Shown here one piece after another: positions 43,739 to 55,433 of a DNA stretch of 64,000 nt. Under the pieces are notes generated by a model, which was not told where the DNA came from, did not search any database, and worked only from the letters and a program-made list of their open reading frames with translations. How positions within the stretch are numbered: position 1 is the first letter of the stretch; each line of letters begins with the position of its first letter. Source of the stretch: Pseudolabrys sp. FHR47. Lineage in GTDB: Bacteria; Pseudomonadota; Alphaproteobacteria; Rhizobiales; Xanthobacteraceae. Location of the stretch: contig NZ_CP039740.1 of assembly GCF_005153485.1 (NCBI RefSeq), positions 1,553,001 to 1,617,000 on the forward strand, read 5' to 3'. Both the position numbers and the translations under genes were made by a program.

Positions 43739-44731
43739 ATGATTTTGGTGACCGGGGGAGCCGGCTTCATTGGATCGAACATCGTCGCCAGCCTCAACGA
43801 GGCGGGGCGGACGGATGTCGTCGTCAACGACCTGCTCGGCTCGGACGGCAAGTGGCGGAACCTCGCCAAGCGCCAGATCGCCGATTTCGTGCCGCCGGAG
43901 GACCTCGCCCGCTGGCTCGAGGGCCGTAAGCTCGAAGCCGTCATCCATATGGGCGCGATTTCGTCCACCACCGCCACCGACGGCGATGCGGTGATGGAGA
44001 ACAATTTTCGTCTGTCCCTGCGCCTGCTCGACTGGTGCACCGAGACCGGCACGCCCTTCGTCTATGCTTCGTCGGCCGCGACCTATGGCGACCGCGACAC
44101 CAATTTCGTCGACGATTGGTCGCTGGACGCGCTGCGCAAGCTACGGCCGATGAATCTCTACGGTTGGTCGAAGCATCTGTTCGACCTCGCTTTGGTCGAT
44201 CGCTACGTGAAGAAGCAGAAGCTGCCGCCGACCTGGGTCGGCCTCAAGTTCTTCAATGTCTATGGCCCGAACGAGTATCACAAGGGCGCGATGGCGAGCG
44301 TGCTGTCGAAAGTGTTCGACGGCGCCAAGGCCGGTCAGCCGGTGAAACTGTTCAAGTCGCACCGCGCCGGCATTGCCGACGGCGATCAGCGCCGCGACTT
44401 CGTCTATGTCGACGACGTTGTCTCGGTGGTGCGATGGGCGATCAGCGGCGCGGCCCATAGCAACAACAAGAACGGCATCTACAATGTCGGCACCGGCCAG
44501 GCCGAAAGCTTCCGCGATATGATCGTTGCCATGTTCAAGGCGATGGGCGCCAAGCCGAACATCGAATACATCGACATGCCGGTCTCGATCCGCGATCAGT
44601 ATCAGTATTTCACGCAGGCCGACGCCGGCAATCTGCGCCGCGCCGGTTACAATGCCGGCTTCACGCCGCTCGAGAAGGCAGTGGCGCAATACGTCACCGG
44701 CTATCTCGACAGCCAAGACAAGTATCGTTAG
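43739..44731 (+). CDS. hldD: ADP-L-glycero-D-manno-heptose 6-epimerase
   Basis: A 330-aa protein from ATG 43739. MILVTGGAGFIGSNIVASL, NDLLGSDGKWRNL (HldD-type NADP loop), IHMGAISSTTATDGDAV, SSAATYGD, NLYGWSKHLFD (catalytic Tyr-Lys) and KFFNVYGPNEYHKGAMASV. The last step of ADP-L,D-heptose synthesis. It ends just before repeat B3 and hldE. Confidence 0.97.
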   Translation: MILVTGGAGFIGSNIVASLNEAGRTDVVVNDLLGSDGKWRNLAKRQIADFVPPEDLARWLEGRKLEAVIHMGAISSTTATDGDAVMENNFRLSLRLLDWCTETGTPFVYASSAATYGDRDTNFVDDWSLDALRKLRPMNLYGWSKHLFDLALVDRYVKKQKLPPTWVGLKFFNVYGPNEYHKGAMASVLSKVFDGAKAGQPVKLFKSHRAGIADGDQRRDFVYVDDVVSVVRWAISGAAHSNNKNGIYNVGTGQAESFRDMIVAMFKAMGAKPNIEYIDMPVSIRDQYQYFTQADAGNLRRAGYNAGFTPLEKAVAQYVTGYLDSQDKYR

Positions 44732-44734
44732 CGC

Positions 44735-44779
44735 GCATGATCCCGAAAAGTGGCCACCGGTTTTCGGACAAGATCATGC
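44735..44779. repeat. GATCATG-type repeat (family B), copy 3, hldD-hldE junction
   Basis: The same 45-base unit as at 35446-35490 except for three bases in the middle, with arms GCATGATC and GATCATGC. It follows the hldD stop by three bases and is followed directly by AGGAAA, the hldE ribosome-binding site. Confidence 0.9.
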
Positions 44780-44792
44780 GTAGGAAATAAGT

Positions 44793-46265
44793 ATGTTCGA
44801 CTTCGACAAACACCTTTCCGGCCTGTCGCAGCAGACGGTGCTCTGCATCGGCGATCTGATGCTCGACGAATTCGTCTATGGCGATGTGTCGCGCATCTCG
44901 CCGGAGGCGCCGACGCCCGTGATCGCCGTCAAGCGCACCGAGGTGATGATCGGCGGCGCCGGCAATGTCGCGCGCAACCTGGTTGCGCTCGGCACGCGCT
45001 GCATCTTCATCGGCTTGGTCGGCGACGACGAAGCCGGCAAGGCGCTCACCGGCGCATTGTCGCTCCATCCGCTGATCGAGTTCTCGCTCGCCACCGATCC
45101 GCGGCGCATGACCACGCGCAAGGTGCGCTTCGTCTCCGAGCATCATTCGGCGCATCTGTTGCGTGCCGACTGGGAAATGGCGGCGCCGATCGAGCCCGCC
45201 GAAGAGGATGCACTGATCGGCTTTGCCATCGAGGCCATGCCGCGCGCCGGCGCCGTGGTGCTGTCCGACTATGCCAAGGGCGCATTGACGCCGCGCGTCG
45301 TGCGCGCCGTGATCGATGCCGCGAACAAGGCCGGCAAGCCGGTCATCGTCGATCCCAAGGGCCGCGACTATTCGATCTATCGCGGCGCGACTCTGATCAC
45401 GCCGAACCGGCAGGAGCTGGCCGCCGCGACGGGCACTGCCGCGCGCAGCGACGACGAGGTCGCCGACGCGGCGCTCGGCCTCAAGAACGCGCTCGGCGCG
45501 CAGGCCGTGCTGGTGACGCGTAGCGAAGACGGCATGACTTTGGTCGGCGAGGGCGCGCCGATCCATGTGCCGTCTTACGCCGTGAAGGTGCGCGATGTGT
45601 CCGGCGCCGGCGACACGGTCGTCGCCGTGCTCGCCGCGATGCTGGCGATGAACGCCGACTTCGAAAGCGCGATGCGCGCCGCCAATGCCGCGGCCGCCGT
45701 TGTCGTCGGCAAGCGCGGCACCGCGACGCTTACTATTGATGAGCTGCGCCATCGCATCCTGCCGGAAGCTTCGCTCGCCTCCGAAGAGAAGATCGTCTTC
45801 GACTGGTCGCAGCTCGGCGAACATCTCGACGCGTGGCGCAAGATGGGTTTGCGCATCGGGTTCACCAACGGCGTTTTCGATCTGCTGCATCCCGGTCACG
45901 TCAAGCTGCTGGCGCAGGCGCGCGCGCAATGCGATCGCCTCGTCGTCGGACTCAATAGCGATGCCTCGGTGACTCGCCTGAAGGGCCCGACCCGTCCGGT
46001 GCAGAACGCGCAATCGCGCGCCGATGTGCTGGCCGCGCTCGAGGCCGTCGATCTCGTTGTCGTGTTCGAGCAGGATACGCCGCGTGAACTGATCGCTGAG
46101 GTGAAGCCGACCGTGCTGGTCAAGGGCAGCGATTACACGCGCGAGCAGGTCGTCGGCCACGATATCGTCGAGGCGCTCGGCGGCGTGGTGGTGCTGGTCG
46201 ATCTGGTGCCGGGACAGTCCACGACCTCGATGGTCGAGCGCTCGCGCAACGGTAACCGCCGCTGA
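44793..46265 (+). CDS. hldE: Bifunctional heptose-7-phosphate kinase / heptose-1-phosphate adenylyltransferase
   Basis: A 490-aa protein. The N-terminal PfkB-type kinase (to about residue 320) has [35 protein letters not shown] and [17 protein letters not shown] (catalytic Asp). The C-terminal cytidylyltransferase domain has [20 protein letters not shown], with HxGH at about residue 366, and [15 protein letters not shown]. It performs two steps of ADP-heptose synthesis, completed by hldD. Confidence 0.97.
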   Translation: MFDFDKHLSGLSQQTVLCIGDLMLDEFVYGDVSRISPEAPTPVIAVKRTEVMIGGAGNVARNLVALGTRCIFIGLVGDDEAGKALTGALSLHPLIEFSLATDPRRMTTRKVRFVSEHHSAHLLRADWEMAAPIEPAEEDALIGFAIEAMPRAGAVVLSDYAKGALTPRVVRAVIDAANKAGKPVIVDPKGRDYSIYRGATLITPNRQELAAATGTAARSDDEVADAALGLKNALGAQAVLVTRSEDGMTLVGEGAPIHVPSYAVKVRDVSGAGDTVVAVLAAMLAMNADFESAMRAANAAAAVVVGKRGTATLTIDELRHRILPEASLASEEKIVFDWSQLGEHLDAWRKMGLRIGFTNGVFDLLHPGHVKLLAQARAQCDRLVVGLNSDASVTRLKGPTRPVQNAQSRADVLAALEAVDLVVVFEQDTPRELIAEVKPTVLVKGSDYTREQVVGHDIVEALGGVVVLVDLVPGQSTTSMVERSRNGNRR

Positions 46266-46286
46266 GGCGATGAAGGTGGAGCGGGC

Positions 46287-47036
46287 ATGCCGCGCCTGTC
46301 GGTGATCGTGATCGCGAAGAACGAGGCCGCCAATATCGGCGCCTGCCTCGACAGCGTTGCGTTCGCCGACGAGCGCATTGTCGTGGTCGATGGCGGCAGC
46401 ACCGATGGCACGGCGGAAATTGCGGAGGGTAAAGGCGCCCGAGTCGTATCCCGCACCTTCGATGGCTTCGGCGCTCAGAAGAACTTCGCGTTGTCGCAAG
46501 CCACCGGCGACTGGGTGTTCTCCATCGATGCCGACGAGCGCGTCACGCCGGCGCTGGCCACCGAGATCGCGCAGGCGATGAATGAGGCGAAGGCCGACGG
46601 CTATGAGATGCCGCGGCTGTCGAGCTTCTGTGGTCGGCAGATGCGCCACTCCGGCTGGTATCCGGATTACGTGCTGCGCTTGTTCAGGCGTGGCAAGGCG
46701 CGTTTTTCCGACGACCGCGTCCACGAACGCATCATCTGCGATGGTCCAGTGGCGCGGCTGAAAAACGATTTGTTGCATGCGCCGGTGCTGCGGCTCGAGG
46801 ATGCGCTGTCGCGCATGGATCGCTATTCTACGGCCAACGCCGCGATGACGGTGGCGCACGGCAAGCGCGTGAGCTTCTCCAGTGGTATCACCCACGGCCT
46901 GTGGAGCTTCTTCCGCACATACATTTTGCGCGGCGGCTTTCTCGACGGCCGCGAGGGCTTCCTGCTCGCGGTCGCCAATGCCGAGGGTACTTATTATCGC
47001 TACATGAAAGCCTGGCTGGCGGGGCGCAACCGGTGA
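46287..47036 (+). CDS. Family 2 glycosyltransferase (WaaE/KdtX-like)
   Basis: A 249-aa GT-A fold protein. LSVIVIAKNEAANIGACLDSVAF, VVVDGGSTDGTAEIAE, GAQKNFALSQATGDWVFSIDADERVTPAL with the DxD, and HSGWYPDYVLRLFRRGKARFSDDRVHE. This is the WaaE/KdtX-type pattern of LPS core glucosyltransferases. It starts 21 bases after hldE and overlaps the next gene, so is part of the core operon. Confidence 0.85.
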   Translation: MPRLSVIVIAKNEAANIGACLDSVAFADERIVVVDGGSTDGTAEIAEGKGARVVSRTFDGFGAQKNFALSQATGDWVFSIDADERVTPALATEIAQAMNEAKADGYEMPRLSSFCGRQMRHSGWYPDYVLRLFRRGKARFSDDRVHERIICDGPVARLKNDLLHAPVLRLEDALSRMDRYSTANAAMTVAHGKRVSFSSGITHGLWSFFRTYILRGGFLDGREGFLLAVANAEGTYYRYMKAWLAGRNR

Positions 47037-47878
47037 ACGGGCTGATCTCGGTCATCGTCACGACCTATAACCGCGAGGATGCGCTCGCCGCGGTGCTGCG
47101 CTCGCTGGCGCATCAGACCGACAGGGATTTCGAAGTCATTGTTGCCGATGATGGCTCGCGGCCGGCGACCGGTGACCTCGTCGATGACTGGAAGGCGAAG
47201 GTCGGCCACCGGGTCGAGCATGTGTGGCACGAGGACAAGGGCTTTCGTGCCGGCGAAATTCGCAACCGCGCCGTACTCGCGTCGCGCGGCGACTACATCG
47301 TTTTCCTCGATGGCGATTGCATCGTGCGGCCGGATTTTATCGCGCAGCACCGCAAGCTCGCTGAGCCGAGAGCCTTCGTCACGGGTAATCGCATCCTCTT
47401 GTCGCCGGCATTGACCGAACGCGTGCTGCGCGAGGGCTTGGAGCCGGAGCGCTGGAGCTTCGGCCAGTTTCTCGCCGAGCGCTTTCGCGGCGGCGTCAAT
47501 CGTCTCTCGGCGCTGCTTCATCTGCCGCTCGGGCCGCTGCGCCGCCTCCGCGCCAGGGAGTGGAAGGGCGCTCGCTCCTGCAACCTCGCCATCTGGCGGC
47601 GTGACTTCGACACCGTCGATGGTTTCGATGCCGACTATGCCGGCTGGGGCAAGGAAGACTCTGATCTCATCGTCCGCCTTCTGCATGCCGGCGTCATGCG
47701 CAAGGACGGCAACTTCGCCACCGGCGTCGTTCATCTCTGGCACAAGGAAGCCGATCGTTCGGCGCTGTCCGAGAATGAGCGCAAGCTGGCTGAGTTGCTG
47801 GCGGGCCATGATGTCCGCGCCAAACGCGGGCTGTCGGCGTTGCGGGTGAAGGCCGTCGGCGAGATACCTGCGTCATGA
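47033..47878 (+). CDS. Family 2 glycosyltransferase
   Basis: 281 aa from GTG 47033, which overlaps the stop of the preceding gene. ISVIVTTYNREDALAAVLRSLAHQTDRDFEVIVADDGS, GFRAGEIRNRAVLASRGDYIVFLDGDCIVRPDFI (DxD) and a C-terminal GFDADYAGWGKEDSDLIVRLLH that is typical of galactosyl-type GT2/GT27-like enzymes. The acceptor in the LPS core is unknown. Confidence 0.85.
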   Translation: MNGLISVIVTTYNREDALAAVLRSLAHQTDRDFEVIVADDGSRPATGDLVDDWKAKVGHRVEHVWHEDKGFRAGEIRNRAVLASRGDYIVFLDGDCIVRPDFIAQHRKLAEPRAFVTGNRILLSPALTERVLREGLEPERWSFGQFLAERFRGGVNRLSALLHLPLGPLRRLRAREWKGARSCNLAIWRRDFDTVDGFDADYAGWGKEDSDLIVRLLHAGVMRKDGNFATGVVHLWHKEADRSALSENERKLAELLAGHDVRAKRGLSALRVKAVGEIPAS

Positions 47879-48936
47879 ACCGCATCGCATTGCCGGAGCG
47901 GCCGCGCATTCTGGTGGTCGCGTTGCGCCGCCTCGGCGATGTGTTGCTGACCACGCCGTTGATCGCCAGTCTGCGCAAGGCGTGGCCGGACGCGACCATC
48001 GAGGCACTGGTGTTTGCCGACACGGCCGGCATCCTCGCCGGCAATCCCGATCTCGACGGCATTGTCACGATGCCGCCGCGCCGATCCTTTACGCAAAGTC
48101 TCTCACTCGTGGCGAAGCTCTGGCGACGCTACGATCTCGCCATCTCGACACAATCGGGCGACCGCCCGGTGTTCTTTGCCTTTGTCGCCGGCGGCATCCG
48201 CATGGCTCCGGTGGAAGCGAAGAAGAACGGGGCTTTCAAGCGATTTCTGCTGCATAAATCAGTGCCAGTCGTCGCCGGCGTGCATCGCGTCGAGGACATG
48301 CTGCGGTTCGCCGATGCGCTCGGCATCGCGCGCGTGCCGCGGCTGGTGCCGCCGGCCGCCTTGCCGTTCGAAGGCAATCCGTCGGGCGATTATGCGGTCA
48401 TCCATGCCGCGCCGATGTTTCGCTACAAGCAATGGACGGCGCAAGGCTGGCGCGACATTGCGGCGTCGCTCAAGGCGCGCGGCGTGACCGTGATCGCGAC
48501 TGGCGGACCGGCGGCGCAGGAGCGCGCCTATCTCGACGATGTCTGGCGAGGCGCCGAGGTGACGCGCCTCGATGGCAAGCTCAACTGGGGGCAGCTCAGT
48601 GGTCTGCTCGCCGGTGCCAGGGTCTTCATCGGTCCCGATACATCGGTGACGCATCTCGCCGCCGCTTGCGGCTGCCCGACGGTGGCGCTGTTTGGGCCGA
48701 CCGATCCGCGGCTGTGGGGGCCGTGGCCGGTCGGTGGCCTCAGCGCGCTATGGGCGGACACCGGCGCGGTGCAGCAGCGCGGCAATGTCTGGCTGGTGCA
48801 GCACGCCTTTCCCTGCACGCCGTGTCAGCTCGAAGGCTGCGAGCGCAGGCTTCAAAGCACCAGCGCCTGTCTCGATGCGTTGGCGCCGCAGCAGGTCATG
48901 GTTGCGATCGACGAGGCGCTGGGTTCACGCCGCTGA
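47875..48936 (+). CDS. GT9 family glycosyltransferase (third heptosyltransferase)
   Basis: A 353-aa protein. RILVVALRRLGDVLLTTPLIASLRKAWPDATI, HRVEDMLRFADALGI, VIHAAPMFRYKQWTAQGWRDIA and GPDTSVTHLAAACGCPTVALFGPTDPRLWGPW. A C-terminal Cys-rich stretch (FPCTPCQLEGCERRLQSTSACLD) resembles heptosyltransferase III (WaaQ) types. It starts four bases before the previous stop, and its end overlaps the end of the frameshifted convergent gene by 12 bases. Confidence 0.87.
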   Translation: MNRIALPERPRILVVALRRLGDVLLTTPLIASLRKAWPDATIEALVFADTAGILAGNPDLDGIVTMPPRRSFTQSLSLVAKLWRRYDLAISTQSGDRPVFFAFVAGGIRMAPVEAKKNGAFKRFLLHKSVPVVAGVHRVEDMLRFADALGIARVPRLVPPAALPFEGNPSGDYAVIHAAPMFRYKQWTAQGWRDIAASLKARGVTVIATGGPAAQERAYLDDVWRGAEVTRLDGKLNWGQLSGLLAGARVFIGPDTSVTHLAAACGCPTVALFGPTDPRLWGPWPVGGLSALWADTGAVQQRGNVWLVQHAFPCTPCQLEGCERRLQSTSACLDALAPQQVMVAIDEALGSRR

Positions 48937-49961
48937 CGGCCGGCCCTTGGCGAAGATGTAGAGCAGCCATGCGACCAACGCCGCACCGCCGGCCAGCGCA
49001 AACACCTGCACTGCAGGTCCGCTCCACAGAATGCTCGCCAGCGCCAGCAGGCCGAGCACGATATTGACGGCGAAGATGCGCGTGACGACCTGCATCACCG
49101 TGAAGCCATTCTGCGTGGCGCGCTGATAGAAATGCGTTCGGTGCGCGATCCAGATCTTTTTCGCCGCGCGACAGGCGAAAGGAACAGCGTGATGGTCGCG
49201 TCGGCGAGATAATAAAGCGGCAGCAGGATCGCGGCGGCGATGTGGCCGCGTCCGCCGAGCCCGATCAGCATCCAGGCGAGCAGCAGTCCGATCGCGAGGC
49301 TGCCGACATCGCCGAGAAACATCTTAGCCACCGGTCGGTTGAGCGGCGCGAAGCCGAGCATGGCGCCGCACAACACCAGCGCCACCGCAATCTCGGCTTC
49401 CGATGTCTGGTCGAAAGCGCTGATCACGACCAGGAATGCCGTGATCGGGATGGTCTCGGCCGCCGTGATCCAGTCGATGCCGTCCATGAAGTTGGTGAGA
49501 TTGACGAACCACAGCGCGCCGATGCCGAGCAGCGCGCGCTCCGCCCAGAATGGAAGTATCGGCACGATCCGCATGCCGTCGGGCAATGCCATCAGGATCG
49601 CCGTGACGGCGGCGGCCTGCAGCAGCAGGCGCGGCAATACGCCGATCGGCGCGATGTCGTCGACCACACCGACGATGGCAATGCCAATGGTCGCACCGAG
49701 CACAATCCAGAGCGTGCGATCGCCAAGTCCTTCCATCATGAAGAAGATCGCAAGGACGGCGATCACCGTCGCGGCGACGACGCCGATGCCGGCGCCTTGC
49801 GGCGTCGGCGTCTTGTGAGAGGAGCGTGCGTTCGGCAGCGCCAGTGCGTAGCGCTGCAGGAGTGGATACAGCAGCCGCAGCAGCAGATGGCAGAGCACCG
49901 CCGTGGCAGCGATGATGCCGGCCGCGAGTCCGACGATCTGATACCACGCGACGAGGATCAT
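48925..49961 (-). pseudogene. WecA/MraY-type undecaprenyl-phosphate sugar-phosphate transferase with a frameshifted C-terminus
   Basis: The frame from ATG 49961 codes a polytopic membrane enzyme (about residues 1-270) with NARSSHKTPTPQGAGIGVV, VGVVDDI, NLTNFMDGIDWITA (the DDxxD-type and NFMDG motifs) and KMFLGDVGSLAIGLLLAWML. After DATITLF the reading leaves the family and stops at 49095. The expected RRLxRGEKIW, AHRTHFYQRATQNGF and a last helix continue in another frame down to a stop at 48925. The lesion fits two one-base insertions between about 49157 and 49184, one in a T5/A5 run. It would make O-antigen or glycan lipid primer. Pseudogene or assembly error are both possible. Confidence 0.75.
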
Positions 49962-51106
49962 CGCGGACGCTCCGCGGCGGATGAGGGCGCGCCGAGCAGC
50001 TTGTTATAGAGCGCGACGATCTCCCGGCCGATGCGGGCGCTGGAGAATTCCTCGACCGCCATGCGGCGGCTCTCGGCGGCAAAGCGTTGGCGCAAGGCGT
50101 CGTCCTTCATCAGTCGTTCAATGGCGTCGGCGAGCGCTGCGGCATTGTCGACCGGCACCAGCAGCGCATTGATATCCTGCCGCGCGATCTCGCGGCAGCC
50201 GGGGACGTCGGTGGCGATGAGGGCACGGCCACAGGCGGCGGCCTCAAGAAGGCTCTTCGGCAAGCCCTCGCGGCGCGATGGCAGCACGCCGACATGCGCC
50301 TGCGCCCAGACTGAGGCGATGCCGCTGACATGGCCCATGACGACGAGGTTGGGGCGGTGGCGCCAGGAGTCGATGACGCTTTCCGGGATCGAGGCCGGAT
50401 TGGACGGGTCGGGCGTGCCGGCGAGCAGCAGGCGCACGGCGATGCCGCGTTCGGCGAGGATTTCATGCGCGCGCACCAGCGGCCGCACGCCTTTGTCGTC
50501 GAGCAGGCGGCCGACGAAGCCGACCGTGAACAGGCCATCGGGCTCGGGCAGGGGCCTCAGTTCATCGACGTCGATGCCGGAACCGGGGATGAGCGCGACC
50601 TTGTCCGCCGGGACGCCGAGGTTGAGCACGGCTTGGCGGTCGTCGGGATTTTGGACGAGAACGGCGGTCGCTGGGCGGTTGAGCAGGAAACGCAGTAGCG
50701 GCGCGGCGACGGCGCGGATGGCGCGGGCTTTGGCGGTATTGGAGGTGAAGGCAAAGCCGAGCCCGGCGAAGGCGTTGAGCTTGGCCATCGGCAGGCCAAG
50801 GGCAGCGATCGAGCCAAGGACGGACGGCACCAGGGCGACGTGGTGGACGAGATCGGGCTTGAGCCGGCGGTACAGCGCGCGGACCTCGCGGATGTTCGCG
50901 AGCAAGGTCAGCGGATTGAGGCTGCCACGCCGCCAGGCCACCGGATGCAGGGTGAAGCCTTCGGCGGCGATGGTCCCGCCGTGGCGGTCGACCCTCGTAG
51001 CGACATGGACGTCGAAGCCTACATCCAACGCCGCCCGCGCCATCGGCAACCGGTGCGAGACGAAATACCAGTCTTCGGAGACGAGATAGAGGATCGTTCG
51101 CGCCAT
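49958..51106 (-). CDS. Family 4 glycosyltransferase
   Basis: 382 aa from ATG 51106, with no strong ribosome-binding site. A longer start at 51154 is possible. GT-B fold: ILYLVSEDWYFVSHRLPMARAAL (typical of PglA/WbnK-like GT4), LVHHVALVPSVLGSIAA, GFVGRLLDDKGVRPLVRAHEIL and a C-terminal VGVLPSRREGLPKSLLEAAACGRALIATDVPGCREI. It overlaps the WecA-like gene by four bases and is likely the first glycosyltransferase acting on that lipid carrier. Confidence 0.88.
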   Translation of the reverse strand: MARTILYLVSEDWYFVSHRLPMARAALDVGFDVHVATRVDRHGGTIAAEGFTLHPVAWRRGSLNPLTLLANIREVRALYRRLKPDLVHHVALVPSVLGSIAALGLPMAKLNAFAGLGFAFTSNTAKARAIRAVAAPLLRFLLNRPATAVLVQNPDDRQAVLNLGVPADKVALIPGSGIDVDELRPLPEPDGLFTVGFVGRLLDDKGVRPLVRAHEILAERGIAVRLLLAGTPDPSNPASIPESVIDSWRHRPNLVVMGHVSGIASVWAQAHVGVLPSRREGLPKSLLEAAACGRALIATDVPGCREIARQDINALLVPVDNAAALADAIERLMKDDALRQRFAAESRRMAVEEFSSARIGREIVALYNKLLGAPSSAAERPR

Positions 51107-51255
51107 CGACGGGCCGGTTTCTCGCTGCGTGAATACGGCGAAGCAATAGAACATCGGGCCCAAGATTGAAATCGGCTAAGGGGCGGGCGCCGTTGACGCG
51201 GCGCTGTGGATGCGGCAGGCACTAGCTGTCGGTAGTTTGACAGGACGACGCCTCA

Positions 51256-53184
<1,929 letters not shown>

Positions 53185-53215
53185 TGTCCACGCGCGGCGT
53201 TGAAAGGATCGATCT

Positions 53216-54244
53216 GTGGCGGCACTCGATAATCAACCTATCCTGGTCACCGGCGCCGCCGGTTTCATCGGCTTTCATGTCGCCACCGCGCTGCTGAAGG
53301 AAGGCCGCGTCGTCATCGGCGTCGATAACCTGACGCCGTATTACGACGTGAAGCTGAAAGAGGCTCGTCTCGCCGAACTCAGGAAGCACAACGGCTTCTC
53401 GTTCATCCGGCACGATCTCGCCGACCGCCAGGCGACCGCCGATCTATTCGCGCAATACAAATTCCCGCACGTCGTACATTTGGCCGCTCAGGCCGGGGTA
53501 CGTCATTCGCTGGTCGATCCGCACGCTTATGTTGATTCAAACCTGATCGGCTTCGTCAATGTGCTGGAAGGTTGCCGTCATAACGATTGCCGGCATCTGC
53601 TCTATGCTTCGTCATCGTCGGTCTATGGCAGCAATACGCACATGCCGTTCTCGGTGCACGACAATGTCGACCATCCGCTCAGCCTCTATGGCGCCTCGAA
53701 AAAAGCCAATGAGCTGATGGCGCATTCCTATTCGCATCTGTTCAGGCTGCCGACGACCGGCTTGCGCTTCTTCACGGTGTACGGACCATGGGGCCGGCCG
53801 GATATGGCGATGTGGATCTTCGCCAGCGCCATTCTCGCCGGCAAGCCGATCAAGCTGTTCAACCACGGCAAGATGCGGCGCGACTTCACTTATGTCGATG
53901 ACGTGGTCGAGTCGATCGTCCGCCTGGTGGGGCGGCCGGCGGCGAGCGACCCGAACTGGTCGGGCGACGAGCCCGATCCGGGTTCGAGCACTGCGCCGTG
54001 GCGCGTCTACAACATCGGCAACAACAATCCGGTTGATCTGCTCGACGTCGTCGAATTGCTGGAAAAATCGATCGGCAAGAAGGCGATCCGCGAGCTGGAG
54101 CCGATGCAGCCCGGCGACGTGCCGGCGACCTATGCCGATGTCGATGCGCTGATGAAGGAAGTCGACTTCAAGCCGTCGACGCCAATCGCCGAGGGCATTG
54201 CGCGCTTCATCGCCTGGTATCGTGCCTATCACGGCCTGACATAG
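53216..54244 (+). CDS. UDP-glucuronate 4-epimerase-like NAD-dependent epimerase
   Basis: 342 aa from GTG 53216. NAD fold VTGAAGFIGFHVATALL, NLTPYYDVKLKEARLAEL, HLAAQAGVRHSLVDPHAYVDSN, SSSSVYG, LYGASKKANELMAHSYSHLFRLPTTGLRFFTVYGPWGRPDMA, matching CapI/LpsL-type UDP-glucuronate 4-epimerases. It makes UDP-galacturonate, a sugar found in rhizobial LPS. It starts 31 bases after asnB. Confidence 0.88.
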   Translation: MAALDNQPILVTGAAGFIGFHVATALLKEGRVVIGVDNLTPYYDVKLKEARLAELRKHNGFSFIRHDLADRQATADLFAQYKFPHVVHLAAQAGVRHSLVDPHAYVDSNLIGFVNVLEGCRHNDCRHLLYASSSSVYGSNTHMPFSVHDNVDHPLSLYGASKKANELMAHSYSHLFRLPTTGLRFFTVYGPWGRPDMAMWIFASAILAGKPIKLFNHGKMRRDFTYVDDVVESIVRLVGRPAASDPNWSGDEPDPGSSTAPWRVYNIGNNNPVDLLDVVELLEKSIGKKAIRELEPMQPGDVPATYADVDALMKEVDFKPSTPIAEGIARFIAWYRAYHGLT

Positions 54245-54419
54245 CGTTCTCGCGGCGCCTGGTTTGCGGTGGAGCGCAGGCCGTCTGCGGCGCGGCGGCG
54301 CTGTAACGCATTGAATCAAAACGTGTTCACCGCATTTCACAGGTGCGGTCGCCAGCCTATATCCAGCGTGCTAGGGGGACGCGGGGTTCAAGAGTAAGGC
54401 TGGGGATCGGCTTTTTGCG

Positions 54420-55409
54420 ATGACACAGGTTTCAACCATCGAAACGCGGCCGTTGCGCGTCGGCGTCGTCGGCGTCGGCGTTATGGGCAGCAACCACGCC
54501 CGCGTTCTTGCCGGGCTACCGGGCGCGGAACTCGCCGGCGTTGCCGACCCGGACGCCAAGCAGTCCGATTTCGTCGCGCGCACATTGCATTGCGCGGCGG
54601 TGCCCGATGTCGAAGGGCTGCTCGATCTCGGCGTCGATGCCATCACCATCGCCGCGCCCACTCATCTGCACCGCGAGGTGGCGCTGGCCGCGATCGCGCG
54701 CGGCGTGCATGTGCTGGTGGAAAAGCCGATCGCCTCGACCGTGGAAGAGGGCCACGAGATCATCGATGCGGCGCGCAGCAAAGGCGTGACTTTGATGGTC
54801 GGTCATGTCGAGCGCTTCAACCCAGCGGTTGAAGCCATTAAAGACGCGATCCGCGGCGAGGACATTCTGTCCATCGCCATCACCCGCGTCGGTCCGTTCC
54901 CTCCGCGCATGTCGAATGTCGGCGTCGTTATCGACCTCGCCGTCCACGACATCGACCTGATCCGCTGGTTCACCGACTCCGATATCATCGAAGTGCAGCC
55001 GCAACTGTCCAGCGCGGTCGCCGAGCGCGAGGACATCGCGCTGCTGCAGTTCCGCACCGCCTCGGGCGTGCTGGCGCATATCAACACCAACTGGCTGACG
55101 CCGTTCAAGGCGCGCAACGTGACGGTGGCGACGCGGCGCAAATATGTGATGGGCGATCTGCTCACGCGTCAGGTCACCGAGTGTTTCGGCTTCCAGCCGG
55201 ACGGCAGCTATTCGATGCGTCATTTGTCGGTCGGCCATGCCGAACCGCTGCGTTCGGAACTGCTCGCCTTCCTGCAGGCGATTCGCACCGGTGCCTCGCC
55301 GTCGGTGACGGGCGAGCAGGGCGTTGCCAGCCTCGAAGTCGCCATCCAGTGCCTGACCTCGAGCAGCCATCAACCGGCCGCCGCGCGCCGCGCCAACGTC
55401 GCCGTTTAG
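54420..55409 (+). CDS. Gfo/Idh/MocA family dehydrogenase (WbpB/WlbA-like)
   Basis: A 329-aa protein. VGVVGVGVMGSNHARVLAGLPGAEL, VDAITIAAPTHLHREVALAAI, HVLVEKPIASTVEEGHEII and LMVGHVERFNPAVEAI. The EKPIA and GHVERFNP combination is that of UDP-GlcNAc(A) 3-dehydrogenases. It likely oxidises C3 of a UDP-sugar for the aminotransferase encoded next, which starts 24 bases downstream. No partner acetyltransferase is present. Confidence 0.85.
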   Translation: MTQVSTIETRPLRVGVVGVGVMGSNHARVLAGLPGAELAGVADPDAKQSDFVARTLHCAAVPDVEGLLDLGVDAITIAAPTHLHREVALAAIARGVHVLVEKPIASTVEEGHEIIDAARSKGVTLMVGHVERFNPAVEAIKDAIRGEDILSIAITRVGPFPPRMSNVGVVIDLAVHDIDLIRWFTDSDIIEVQPQLSSAVAEREDIALLQFRTASGVLAHINTNWLTPFKARNVTVATRRKYVMGDLLTRQVTECFGFQPDGSYSMRHLSVGHAEPLRSELLAFLQAIRTGASPSVTGEQGVASLEVAIQCLTSSSHQPAAARRANVAV

Positions 55410-55433
55410 TTCAACAACATCCGGTCCGCCTTC

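Noticed and set aside
44694..46895. 733-aa minus-strand open frame opposite hldE and the GT2 gene
   Set aside because: It is a shadow of hldE codons in a GC-rich genome and has no domain. hldE motifs are intact on the plus strand.
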